Shown: piece by piece, positions 8,111 to 17,200 of the stretch
Position numbering within the stretch: the stretch's first letter is position 1
How the letters are laid out: each line of letters starts with the position of its first letter
DNA from: Paenibacillus sp. PastM-3
Lineage (GTDB): Bacteria; Bacillota; Bacilli; Paenibacillales; Paenibacillaceae
Length of the DNA: 64,000 nt
Direction: 5' to 3'
Assembly: GCF_029893965.1 (NCBI RefSeq)
Contig: NZ_JARXXP010000016.1
Coordinates: forward strand, 95,659-159,658
Made by a program: the position numbers and the translations under genes
Notes under the pieces: model-generated
Databases searched by the model: none
What the model was told of the DNA's origin: nothing
The model's input: the letters and a program-made list of their open reading frames with translations, nothing else

Positions 8111-9193
8111 TTACGCTTTGCGAATTGCCGCAACTATCAGATCGCCCATTTCGGTAGTGCTGATCGCCTTGCTCTTATCTACAGCAATATCGCTGGTACG
8201 GTGTCCGGCATCAAGCACCTCTGCCACAGCGGCTTCAATAGCCGCAGCTGCATCCTCATAGCCGAAGGTCATACGGAACATCAGAGCCAGCGACAGGATG
8301 GTCGCAATCGGGTTAGCCAGGCCTTGACCTGCGATGTCAGGCGCAGAGCCGTGTACAGGCTCATACAAGCCGTAGCTGCCCTCGCCCAGTGAGGCCGAAG
8401 CCAGCATGCCGATGGATCCGGTCAGCATTGCTGCCTCGTCACTCAGAATATCCCCGAACATGTTCTCGGTCACAATGACGTCGAAGCTTGACGGACGGCG
8501 CAGCAGCTGCATTGCACAGTTGTCAACCAGTACGTGCTCCAGCTCCACCTGCGGATATTCAGGAGCGATCCGGTTAACAACCTCACGCCACAGGCGGGAA
8601 GTTTCCAGTACGTTTGCTTTGTCCACGCTGGCCAGCTTGTTGCGGCGTTTGCCCGCAATTTCAAACGCCTGGCGCACGATGCGCTCCACTTCCGTTACAT
8701 TGTATACGCAAGTATCTACTGCTTCTTCACCGTGTTCCCCCTGCCGGCGCAGCTTGTCGCCAAAGTAAATACCTCCGGTCAGCTCACGCACAACCATCAG
8801 GTCTGTGCCTTCCAGCACTTCCGGCTTCAGGGTGGATGCATCCTTCAGGCAGTCAAACACATTGGCAGGACGCAGATTGGAGAACAGTCCCAGCGCTTTG
8901 CGGATGCCGAGAAGTCCGGTTTCCGGCCGCAGCTCTTTCGGGTTGTTGTCCCACTTCGGTCCACCGACAGCTCCCAGCAGCACAGCATCTGCACTGCGGC
9001 AGATTTCCAGCGTATCTTCCGGAAGCGGAGTTCCACGCTCGTCAATGGCGATTCCGCCAAACAGGGCATGCTCTGTTTCAAAAGCATAGCCAAATACCTC
9101 TTCCGCTTTTCTCAATACTTTTTCCGCTTCAGCCACAACCTCAGGTCCGATTCCGTCCCCGGCGATTACGGCGATCTTTTTAACCTCGCTCAT
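8111..9193 (-). CDS. leuB: 3-isopropylmalate dehydrogenase
   Basis: Oxidises and decarboxylates 3-isopropylmalate to 2-ketoisocaproate in leucine synthesis. The 360-residue product has the family start KKIAVIAGDGIGPEV, the ELTGGIYFG substrate segment, the catalytic region NVTEVERIVRQAFE, DNCAMQL, and the metal/NAD signature TENMFGDILSDEAAMLTGSIGMLAS ending GLYEPVHGSAPDIAG. The ATG at 9193 is preferred over GTG at 9202 because AAGGAG lies 8 nt upstream of it. leuA lies 11.5 kb away with unrelated genes between, and leuCD are absent, so leuB is detached from the ilv-leu operon. Confidence 0.96.
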   Translation of the reverse strand: MSEVKKIAVIAGDGIGPEVVAEAEKVLRKAEEVFGYAFETEHALFGGIAIDERGTPLPEDTLEICRSADAVLLGAVGGPKWDNNPKELRPETGLLGIRKALGLFSNLRPANVFDCLKDASTLKPEVLEGTDLMVVRELTGGIYFGDKLRRQGEHGEEAVDTCVYNVTEVERIVRQAFEIAGKRRNKLASVDKANVLETSRLWREVVNRIAPEYPQVELEHVLVDNCAMQLLRRPSSFDVIVTENMFGDILSDEAAMLTGSIGMLASASLGEGSYGLYEPVHGSAPDIAGQGLANPIATILSLALMFRMTFGYEDAAAAIEAAVAEVLDAGHRTSDIAVDKSKAISTTEMGDLIVAAIRKA

Positions 9194-9372
9194 TTCCGTC
9201 ACTCCTTAAATGATCTGCTCTGCTGTACGCAGGCATAGTTCTTCTGTATATTGTTGTAACATAATGGTCCAAGCTGTGCCAAATACATAAAAGCAATGAC
9301 CTTGATAGGAAGCACCTATGAAGCGATGCGGCACTGAATTATACCGTTCCACTTTCCCATGGCAGATTTTTT

Positions 9373-9400
9373 TTGCTATCATCATTACAGGCAATACAAT
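9373..9400 (+). promoter_or_regulatory. Promoter of the GT2 gene
   Basis: TTGCTA (9373-9378) and TACAAT (9395-9400) are spaced 16 nt apart, 33 bp before the start codon at 9434. Confidence 0.55.
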
Positions 9401-9433
9401 AAAGTATTACAAAGGAAAATACGGAGGGAAATC

Positions 9434-10213
9434 ATGAAGATATCAGCCGCTATGATTATAAAAAATGAATCAAGAAGCATCATCCGGTGCCTGGCCAGCA
9501 TTGTTGACGCTGTTGATGAAATCATTATTGTAGATACAGGCTCGACTGATAATACAATTGAGTTAATCAGAGAATTTGACTTGCAGCATAAAAATAATAT
9601 CCACATTTATAATTTTGAATGGGTAGATGACTTTTCAGCGGCACGTAATTATTCGCTCTCTAAAACGCAATACGAATGGAAGCTCATTATTGACGGCGAT
9701 GAATACCTGCATCCTGAGGATGCCAGGAACTTAAGCGGCTTTTGCAGAGAGGCAGCTGCTGATGGCACTAAGAATATTGTTATTGATATTGAGTACATCA
9801 ACATTGCGGACAATGAAGTGATCGGTGTATTTAAAGAAGGGGTTGCCCGGCTCTTTCGCGGCGGAGATATCCGTTTTGAACGAAGAATTCATGAACAGCT
9901 TACCTTAAAAGGTGTAGCAGGAAAAAGGATTTCTTTACCGATACGCCTATATCACGATGGTTATGACCCTAAGCTGGTAAACAAAGAACGAAAGGCGTTG
10001 CGGAACGTAAAGCTGCTCGGAAGCTCGATGCAGGATGATCCTGGCGACTATATGAATCATATTTATTATGCAAGGGAAATTACACACTACAATAAGGACT
10101 TAGCGCTTCAACATCTTGAAGAGGCGGAATATTTGTACAAGCAGCACAATGTAAGGAATGAAATGGTTGAGAATTTCATAAAATTGTCCAGATCGGAAAT
10201 CGTTAACTCCTGA
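9434..10213 (+). CDS. Family 2 glycosyltransferase (TPR-less, SunS/WaaE-like fold)
   Basis: A cytosolic GT-A type transferase of 259 residues. ISAAMIIKNESRSI at the start, VDTGSTDNT (about 34-41) and the metal-binding LIIDGDEY (about 85-91) are hallmarks of the small GT2 branch that often modifies peptides or cell-surface glycans. It has no membrane segment. The start at 9434 has GGAGGGAAATC upstream; the in-frame codons before it lack a site. Acceptor and sugar are unknown. The gene is visibly AT-richer than leuB and the reductase on either side, suggesting transfer. Confidence 0.88.
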   Translation: MKISAAMIIKNESRSIIRCLASIVDAVDEIIIVDTGSTDNTIELIREFDLQHKNNIHIYNFEWVDDFSAARNYSLSKTQYEWKLIIDGDEYLHPEDARNLSGFCREAAADGTKNIVIDIEYINIADNEVIGVFKEGVARLFRGGDIRFERRIHEQLTLKGVAGKRISLPIRLYHDGYDPKLVNKERKALRNVKLLGSSMQDDPGDYMNHIYYAREITHYNKDLALQHLEEAEYLYKQHNVRNEMVENFIKLSRSEIVNS

Positions 10214-10217
10214 CTAT

Positions 10218-10246
10218 TTGCTCTTCATTCCCGGGTTGGATACAAT
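10218..10246 (+). promoter_or_regulatory. Promoter of the aldo/keto reductase gene
   Basis: TTGCTC (10218-10223), a 17-nt spacer and TACAAT (10241-10246) lie 60 bp before the start codon at 10306. Confidence 0.6.
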
Positions 10247-10305
10247 AAACATGCTGTTGTTTTCCATAAAGCACTGGTCTATTTCATAAAAGGAGTGAAT
10301 GTGAA

Positions 10306-11286
10306 ATGCAGTATACTAAGCTTGGAAAATCCGGTTTGAAGGTCAGCCGTCTCTGTCTGGGCACGATGAATTTCGGCCCGATTACGGACGAGAAGGAAGC
10401 CTTCCGCATTATGGACGCTGCGCTTGATGCAGGAGTGAATTTCTTCGATACCGCCAACATTTACGGCTGGGGCGAAAACTCCGGGCTTACAGAGACCATT
10501 ATTGGACGCTGGTTCAAGCAGGGCGGCGGACGCCGCGAGAAAGTAGTGCTTGCTACCAAGGTGTACGGTGCCATGAGCGACAAGCTTGACGGTCCTAACG
10601 ATGAAAGCGGTCTCTCCTCATATATAATCCGCCGCCACCTGGAAGGCTCCCTGCAGCGCCTGCAGACCGATCACATTGAGCTGTACCAGATGCACCATGT
10701 TGACCGCAGCGTGTCCTGGGACGAGCTATGGGGCGCATTTGAGCTTGCGGTGAACCAGGGCAAAGTCGGCTACGTCGGCTCCAGCAATTTCGCGGGGTGG
10801 GACATTGCCATTGCCCAATCTGAGGCGAAGGCACGCGGCTTCCTCGGCCTGGTATCCGAGCAGCATAAATACAGCCTGACCTGCCGCCTGCCCGAGCTTG
10901 AGGTGCTTCCGGCAGCGCAGAATCTCGGTCTTGGCGTTATCCCATGGAGCCCGCTCGACGGGGGATTGCTAGGCCGGAACGCCCTTATGAAGATTGAGGG
11001 CAGCCGCAGCGGCGGCAATGCCGAACGTATAGAACAGCATAAGAGCCAGCTTGAAGCCTTTGCTGAGTTAAGCCGTGAGCTCGGGGAGCCGCAGGACAAT
11101 ATCGCTCTGGCCTGGCTGCTGGCTAATCCTGCTGTAACAGCGCCTATTATTGGCCCGCGCACACTGGAGCAGTTCGAAAGCGCACTGCGCTGCCTTGAGG
11201 TTGTACTGGATGAGAGCGTGCTGAAGCGGCTGGACGAAATTTTCCCGGGTCCAGGCGGAGCTGCACCGAAGGCGTATGCCTGGTAA
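10306..11286 (+). CDS. Aldo/keto reductase
   Basis: An NADPH-dependent carbonyl reductase of 326 residues with a TIM barrel. The catalytic tetrad is visible as Asp48 and Tyr53 (FFDTANIYGWG), Lys85 (ATKVYG) and His130 (LYQMHHVD). VGSSNFAGW and the C-terminal cofactor region PIIGPRTLEQFESAL are also typical. It belongs to the group once called oxidoreductases of the YhdN/Tas type; the substrate cannot be told. It has its own promoter, the ribosome binding site AAAAGGAGTGAATGTGAA, and a strong terminator behind it. Confidence 0.93.
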   Translation: MQYTKLGKSGLKVSRLCLGTMNFGPITDEKEAFRIMDAALDAGVNFFDTANIYGWGENSGLTETIIGRWFKQGGGRREKVVLATKVYGAMSDKLDGPNDESGLSSYIIRRHLEGSLQRLQTDHIELYQMHHVDRSVSWDELWGAFELAVNQGKVGYVGSSNFAGWDIAIAQSEAKARGFLGLVSEQHKYSLTCRLPELEVLPAAQNLGLGVIPWSPLDGGLLGRNALMKIEGSRSGGNAERIEQHKSQLEAFAELSRELGEPQDNIALAWLLANPAVTAPIIGPRTLEQFESALRCLEVVLDESVLKRLDEIFPGPGGAAPKAYAW

Positions 11287-11328
11287 CATACCTGACTATT
11301 AGTACTCTCTTAACCTTATACAGATCAG

Positions 11329-11376
11329 CAAAAGGAGCAGCACCACCGGACAATGTCCGGGAGGCTGCTCCTTTTG
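11329..11376. terminator. Bidirectional terminator
   Basis: The 13-bp stem CAAAAGGAGCAGC pairs with GCTGCTCCTTTTG (11364-11376) around a 22-nt loop that holds a smaller hairpin. It has an A run on one side and a T run on the other. It serves the convergent reductase and DUF4097 genes. Confidence 0.85.
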
Positions 11377-12468
11377 CTACTCGGCTGTATCTACAGTAAT
11401 GGCACCGTTACTGGTTGACAGGGAAACCTCATGTTTTCCGGCACCCAGCACTGCTGTGCCATGATTATCATCCTCCCGGTTCCAGTTAACATTTCCCTTC
11501 AATCCGCCGTTGCTCGTCTCCGCATCGATCTCAGCGTCTGTTGCCGCCGGCAGGCTGACGGTTATTTTGCCGTTAGTGGAGTCCAGCTCCCAATCGCCAG
11601 TAACCGCAGAGTTAACGGTGATTCTGCCGTTGCTGCTCTCTGCCGACACTGAACCGTCAATATTGGTAAGCGTGATTGCACCATTGGAGCTGGAAAGCTC
11701 GGTTTCCCCCTGCACATTCTGAACGGAAATGGTCCCATTACTGGTGTGGGCATCAACTCCGCCGGTGATATCATGAATATCCAGCGTACCGTTGCTGGTA
11801 TCGACCTCAATGCCTGCCGTAAGATTGGCAGCTTCAACTGCCCCGTCGCTGGTCTCCACCAGGACCGCCAGATTCTGCGGAAGGCTGATATTCAAATACG
11901 GTTCCTTGGTATAGACGCCGAAGTGAATGTTTGACAGCCAGTTCGTCTCCAGATCCAGCTTCAGAATAAGCGTATCCCCATCTTCGGATACCTTCCACTT
12001 CTTCTCCATAGCGTCCGCTGCTTCGCTTTCGTTTTTGCCCGGAAGCTCGAGCTTGCCCTCATACTCAAGGGTGTTCCCGTCTGTTCCTTGAATCATAACC
12101 TTTCCGCTGGGCAGTTCAATCTTCACACGCTCAATCTTGGGCTGTACCTCGACTGTTCCACTCAGCGGAGCCAGCTGCGTCCGGCCGAAAATTCCGCCGA
12201 GTGTTCCGCCAGCCAGTACGGTCTGCCCGCCGCTTGCCAGCACCAGCACGATAATCAGCAGAATGGCCCAGCCGCTGACACGGGTTTTGACATCTGAGCG
12301 GATGAACAGCCGGATCAGCATTTCCAGTCCGAACAGAATAAGTAATGCCGGCCACAAATAACCCAGGGTATCGTATGAAACCACATCATATTGAGCCAAA
12401 ACGATTAATACACCCACTGCGATGCAGCCGATTGCGGCAGAGAAGCTGCCGATTTTCCATCTCCCCAT
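11377..12468 (-). CDS. DUF4097 beta-strand-repeat membrane protein with LiaF-like N-terminus
   Basis: A 363-residue protein. The first 95 residues hold about three membrane helices (SAAIGCIAVGVLIVL, LWPALLILFGLEMLI, WAILLIIVLVLASG), as in LiaF/LiaI-type envelope-stress proteins. The remainder is a DUF4097 domain of short parallel strands marked by repeated T/S-S-N-G turns (TSDGAVEA, TSNGTLDI, TSNGTISV, SSNGAITL, SSNGRITV, STNGKITV, TSNGGLKG, TSNGAITV). Such domains probably face the wall and act in cell-envelope stress sensing. It is the last gene of the ECF operon. The ribosome binding site is AAATGGGGA. Confidence 0.85.
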   Translation of the reverse strand: MGRWKIGSFSAAIGCIAVGVLIVLAQYDVVSYDTLGYLWPALLILFGLEMLIRLFIRSDVKTRVSGWAILLIIVLVLASGGQTVLAGGTLGGIFGRTQLAPLSGTVEVQPKIERVKIELPSGKVMIQGTDGNTLEYEGKLELPGKNESEAADAMEKKWKVSEDGDTLILKLDLETNWLSNIHFGVYTKEPYLNISLPQNLAVLVETSDGAVEAANLTAGIEVDTSNGTLDIHDITGGVDAHTSNGTISVQNVQGETELSSSNGAITLTNIDGSVSAESSNGRITVNSAVTGDWELDSTNGKITVSLPAATDAEIDAETSNGGLKGNVNWNREDDNHGTAVLGAGKHEVSLSTSNGAITVDTAE

Positions 12469-12486
12469 GGATCAAATCCCCATTTC

Positions 12487-12984
12487 CTATACTTTTGAAT
12501 TTTTTTTGAGCATTCTGAAGCCGTATCCGATCAGGGCCAGCGACAGCAGAATGGACCCGATATTCATATCGGTAAGAATACGCCAGAGCCACGGAAAAGC
12601 GGTAGCCACCAGCAGCAGGAAGCCTGCCGCGACACAGCCGATGCCCAGCCATACAGGATTTACATCATCCTGCGGATACTCCGATACCGGAGGCAAACCC
12701 ATGCTCCACGGGGCTCCATAACTGTCCGGGTGGAACATCATCCGCTCATGCTCGGCGATCGTCAGCTTCATCCAGGCCGCTTTTTGCAGGGCATCAAATA
12801 ATTGATAGAACCAGAGAGCAGCAAGTGCGAACGGGAACACCGTCGGCATGGACGGAATAAAAATGATACACGCCGAGGCTCCGATCATATACTGCAGTCC
12901 AAGCTTTTTAAATCCCAGATATAAATGTCCCAAGCCCGGTACAAGCGCCAGGAAAAAGGTAAGCCAGCGTTTTTTCTTAATCAT
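12487..12984 (-). CDS. TM2-like membrane protein of the ECF operon
   Basis: A 165-residue protein with a basic N-terminus (MIKKKRW) and about five hydrophobic segments. The first pair follows the TM2 pattern, PGLGHLYLGFKKLGLQYM. A soluble loop (HERMMFHPDSYGAPW...) separates two C-terminal helices. The start at 12984 is fixed by an excellent AGGAGGATATAGC. A longer in-frame extension to 13059 lacks a site and would run through the recurring leader element. Function unknown; its position between the anti-sigma factor and DUF4097 suggests part of an envelope stress module. Confidence 0.8.
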   Translation of the reverse strand: MIKKKRWLTFFLALVPGLGHLYLGFKKLGLQYMIGASACIIFIPSMPTVFPFALAALWFYQLFDALQKAAWMKLTIAEHERMMFHPDSYGAPWSMGLPPVSEYPQDDVNPVWLGIGCVAAGFLLLVATAFPWLWRILTDMNIGSILLSLALIGYGFRMLKKNSKV

Positions 12985-12991
12985 GCTATAT

Positions 12992-13056
12992 CCTCCTAAA
13001 AGTTTGGTGAGCATTCCTTCTTCGCCTTGTCTTCTTTTACAACTCTTTTCGTAAGC
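12992..13056 (-). promoter_or_regulatory. Recurring leader element, copy A
   Basis: On the minus strand GCTTACG is followed 51 nt from its first base by AAACTTTTAGGAGG, which supplies the ribosome binding site of the TM2-like gene. The same arrangement occurs at 27181, 42663 and 49268. The internal GCGAAG and CTCACC tracts match copy B position for position. Confidence 0.6.
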
Positions 13057-13073
13057 CAAAGCTGATTATGCTT

Positions 13074-13529
13074 CTATTTATGGCCGCCTTGGGCATTAAA
13101 CCATGCTGTAACGGATGTCGACATCTGCCCGTTGATCTCGGTGATTCCGTAGGCCAGATTCTCAAATACCCCGAACTGCAGCAGCAGAAACGTAAGGCCC
13201 ACTGCAACTCCATAGTGCATCCATGATGTGCCTGGTGCAGTCCGGCGCCGGGCTGCGGTCGCCCTGACAGCGCGCTCACGGCGGCCTGCTTCAAGCTGCC
13301 CAATATGCTCCATTACGTCATTCGTTATATCGGGAAAATCCCATGACTCCGGCGTATCTAGTCCGGCTTCCATCTCACTCCACAGTTCGGCCAGCCCACG
13401 GGCCTCCTCCAGCCATGATGAGCAGCCGGGACAAGCTTCGATGTGCAGACGGATATTCAGCTCCATCTCCGGAGACAGTGTGCCTTCAATATAATGCGGC
13501 ATCCATTCTTTGACTGTTGCACAATTCAT
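13074..13529 (-). CDS. Anti-sigma factor with zinc-finger (zf-HC2) domain
   Basis: A 151-residue membrane protein. The N-terminal zf-HC2 domain carries the ZAS motif HIEACPGC (His near residue 30, Cys pair near 34 and 37). One transmembrane helix lies near residues 108-128 (YGVAVGLTFLLLQFGVF), leaving a short outer tail. Such proteins hold their cognate ECF sigma factor at the membrane and release it after an envelope signal. The start overlaps the sigma stop (ATGA), with GGGAGGA 6-7 nt upstream; this marks the pair as coupled. Confidence 0.88.
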   Translation of the reverse strand: MNCATVKEWMPHYIEGTLSPEMELNIRLHIEACPGCSSWLEEARGLAELWSEMEAGLDTPESWDFPDITNDVMEHIGQLEAGRRERAVRATAARRRTAPGTSWMHYGVAVGLTFLLLQFGVFENLAYGITEINGQMSTSVTAWFNAQGGHK

Positions 13530-14068
13530 CGCCATTCCTCCCCGCTTTTTCGCATCATCTGTCTGGCTCTGTAGAGCTGTGATTCTACTGTTTTAACCGA
13601 GACGCCCTTCTGTTCGGCAATTTCCTGATAGGAGTGGTGCTGAAAATAATACAGCTGCACGACCGACCGGTACGGTTCCGTGAGGCTGTTCAGATTCTGA
13701 TCCAGCTCCTCTGAGGCTTCCTTGCTCAGTGCCGCCTGCTCCGGCGTATGTGAGGTAATCCAGTCATTCTCTGTATAATCCGCCGTACTGCGGTGGCGCC
13801 ATTCCCTGTCATTGGCCCGTTTCCAGTCCAGACAGGTTCTGTATGCAATCCGGTACAGCCAGGTAGAGAATGAAGACTGTCCCCTGAAGGAGGGGAGCGC
13901 CTTGTAGGCTTTGATGAAGACTTCCTGAGCCATATCCTTGGCCGACTCGGCTTCTCCCGTTATTTTGATGCACACTCGGTATACCATGCCCTGATAACGC
14001 GTCACCAGATGTCCAAAAGCCTGGCTCTGGCCGTTAAGCACGGCTGAAATCCATTCCGCCTCTTCCAA
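13526..14068 (-). CDS. ECF-type RNA polymerase sigma factor
   Basis: A 180-residue sigma-70 family regulator. Region 2 is clear (FGHLVTRYQGMVYRVC ... DMAQEVFIKAYKAL and SFSTWLYRIAYRTCLDW). Region 4 has the helix-turn-helix HSYQEIAEQKGVSVKTVESQLYRAR. The start is TTG at 14068 with GGAGGGGAG 6 nt upstream. The order sigma, anti-sigma, TM2-like, DUF4097 is that of self-contained envelope-stress regulons. It resembles SigW/SigV-like factors in length, but I would not assign a named one. I see no convincing self-recognised promoter with standard spacing. Confidence 0.93.
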   Translation of the reverse strand: MEEAEWISAVLNGQSQAFGHLVTRYQGMVYRVCIKITGEAESAKDMAQEVFIKAYKALPSFRGQSSFSTWLYRIAYRTCLDWKRANDREWRHRSTADYTENDWITSHTPEQAALSKEASEELDQNLNSLTEPYRSVVQLYYFQHHSYQEIAEQKGVSVKTVESQLYRARQMMRKSGEEWR

Positions 14069-14216
14069 GTCGTTCTCCCCTCCTTCTTCATAACGTTAGA
14101 CGCCGGGCAATCCGGTTCCCCTGCAGGCCGTAACGTATTTTTTCAAAAAAGATTACTCATACCTAGTTTACCGTAGAATCCCCTGCAAAAGTCCGTAAAC
14201 ATTCTTGAATATAAGA

Positions 14217-14259
14217 AAAAAAACAACCCACCCAAAGCAGTTCATCAGGTGGATTGTTT
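14217..14259 (-). terminator. Terminator of the adhesin gene
   Basis: Read on the minus strand, AACAATCCACC pairs with GGTGGGTTGTT (one G-U pair) across a 15-nt loop and is followed by eight T residues. It lies about 33 bp after the adhesin stop codon. Confidence 0.85.
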
Positions 14260-14291
14260 CGTTGCTATGAATGTTATTTATCGTTTGAAAA

Positions 14292-17200
14292 TTATTCCTG
14301 TTTCTTGCGCGTTCTGAATCTCACGGCCAGGAAGATACCGAGAACCATAAGTCCTCCGCCTGTCAGATACAGCGGAAGCGGACTCTCTTCGCCTGTTTTG
14401 GGAAGATTGCCGGGCAGACCGTTATTCTCATTATCCGAGTTAGTACTATTATCTGTACCAGTGTCATTATCAGGTACCGAACCGAGCGGAACTTCATCAA
14501 TATCAACTTCGATGATAATCTCCTGCTCATTGCCGTCCTCATCCGTTACAGTGACGGTGAACTTATCCTTCCCGGTAAAGCCGGGATCAGGGGTATAAGT
14601 CCATTTTCCATCCGGTGTAACCACAACCGTACCATGTGACGGCTCCTCACTGATGCTCGGAATGCCGCCCAGCGGAATCTCTCCATCAATCGGGATATCC
14701 GCAATGGTAGTAGCTGTTGTAGCTTGCGGTGTTGGGGCACTGCTCACGGCAGGCGTTGCCGGACTCACAGTTGGTCCTGGTGTTGTCAGGCCTGGTGTTG
14801 CCGTTACACCTGGTGCTGGCGTTGCTGAAGGTCCTGGTGTAACGACAGACCCCGGTACCGTAGAAGCGGTTGGTGTCGATGCTGGAGTACCCGGATATGA
14901 TGTGGCAGGTGCCGGTGTGGGCGTTGCTGTTGGCGTTGCTGTTGGTGCAGCTGTCGGTGCAGGTGTTGCAGGTACTGCCTTGTTCGTAATCTGCTGCTGC
15001 ACGTTCGGCAACGCTACAGTCAGGTTCGCGCTGCGTTCGGTTCCATTCAGCACGTACCCAACCGGAGCTACCGTTTCCTTGAAGGTGTATGCTCCCAGCT
15101 TCAAGTCCTTAAACTCCACAACACCGTTCGCGTCCGTAGTAGCTGTTGCGACCACAACATCGCTGGCGTTGTACAGCTTGAATTCTGCTCCTGCCAGCTT
15201 CTTCGCCGTATCATCCTGATCGACCTTCGTCAGCTTCAGCGAGCCAAGGATCTCCTTATTGGTAATCTGCTGCTGCACGTTCGGCAACGCTACAGTCAGG
15301 TTCGCGCTGCGTTCGGTTCCATTCAGCACGTACCCAACCGGAGCTACCGTTTCCTTGAAGGTGTATGCTCCCAGCTTCAAGTCCTTAAACTCCACAACAC
15401 CGTTCGCGTCCGTAGTAGCTGTTGCGACCACAACATCGCTGGCGTTGTACAGCTTGAACTCTGCTCCTGACAGCTTCTTCGCCGTATCATCCTGATCGAC
15501 CTTCGTCAGCTTCAGCGAGCCCAGAATCTCTTTGTTGGTAATCTGCTGCTGCACATTTGGTGCAGCCACAGTCAGGTTCGCGCTGCGCTCGGTGCTATTC
15601 AGCACGTAGCCAACCGGGGCTACCGTTTCCTTGAACGTGTAGGTTCCAAGCTTCAGATTCTTAAACTCCACGACGCCGTTCGCGTCTGTTGTAGCTGTTG
15701 CGATCACAACATCGCTGGCGTTGTACAGCTTGAACTCTGCTCCTGACAGCTTCTTCGCCGTATCGTCCTGATCGACCTTCGTCAGCTTCAGCGAGCCCAG
15801 AATCTCTTTGTTGGTAATCTGCTGCTGCACATTCGGCAATGCTACAGTCAGGTTAGCGCTGCGTTCGGTTCCATTCAGCACGTAGCCAACCGGGGCTACC
15901 GTCTCCTTGAAGGTGTACGCTCCAAGCTTCAGATTCTTAAACTCAACGACGCCGTTCGCGTCTGTTGTAGCTGTTGCAACCACAACATCGCTGGCATTGT
16001 ACAGCTTGAATTCCGCTCCTGACAGCTTTTTCGCCGTATCATCCTGATCGACCTTCGTCAGCTTCAGCGAGCCCAGAATTTCCTTATTCGTAATCTGCTG
16101 CTGCACATTTGGTGCAGCCACAGTCAGGTTCGCGCTGCGTTCGATGCTATTCAGCACGTAGCCAACTGGAGCCACCGTCTCCTTGAAGGTGTACGCTCCA
16201 AGCTTCAAATCCTTAAACTCAACCACGCCGTTCGCGTCTGTAGTAGCTGTTGCGACCACAACATCGCTGGCATTGTACAGCTTGAATTCCGCTCCTGACA
16301 GCTTCTTCGCCGTATCATCCTGATCGACCTTCGTCAGCTTCAGCGAGCCCAGAATTTCCTTATTCGTAATCTGCTGCTGCACATTTGGTGCAGCAACAGT
16401 CAGGTTCGCGCTGCGTTCGGTGCTATTCAGCACGTAACCGACCGGAGCTACCGTTTCCTTGAAGGTGTAGGTTCCAAGCTTCAAATCCTTAAACTCAACG
16501 ACGCCGTTCGCGTCTGTTGTAGCTGTTGCGACCACAACATCGCTGGCATTGTACAGCTTGAACTCCGCTCCTGCCAGCTTCTTAGCCTTGTTGTCTTCAT
16601 CTACTTTGGTCAGCTTCAATGAGCCCAGAATCTCTTTGTTGGTAATCTGCTGCTGCACATTTGGTGCAGCCACAGTCAGGTTCGCGCTGCGCTCGGTGCT
16701 ATTCAGCACGTACCCAACCGGAGACACCGTCTCCTTGAAGGTGTAGGCGCCAAGCTTAAGATCCTTAAACTCAACGACGCCGTTCGCGTCTGTTGTAGCT
16801 GTTGCAACCACAACATCGCTGGCGTTGTACAGCTTGAACTCTGCTCCTGCCAGCATCTTCGCCGTGTTGTCTTCATCTACTTTGGTCAGCTTAATCGAGC
16901 CTAAAAGTTCATTATTGGTAATTTGCTGCACAATTTGCACGGCCGAAGTAATATTAACGCTGCGTTCAGCCGAATCCAGCACGTAGCCGGACGGAGCCAC
17001 CGTTTCCTTGAAAGTATAGGCGCCAAGCTTCAGATCCTTAAACTCCACAACCCCGTTCGCGTCTGTAGTAGCCGTTGCTACCAAAGCTTTGCTGGCGTCA
17101 TAGAGCTTGAATTCAGCTCCAGCAAGCTTTTTAGAAGAGTCAGCCGAGTCTACCTTGGTCAGCTTAAGCGAGCCGAGCACTATTTTATCATTAGTAACGG

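Noticed and set aside
14095..14135. Candidate self-recognised ECF promoter (GGAACC ... CGTC) before the sigma gene
   Set aside because: The distance between the two parts is about 11 nt instead of the usual 16-17, so the match is not convincing.
14986..16920. Possible CRISPR array, considered because of the regular direct repeats
   Set aside because: The 276-bp repeats are in-frame protein repeats without spacers, and no cas genes are present.
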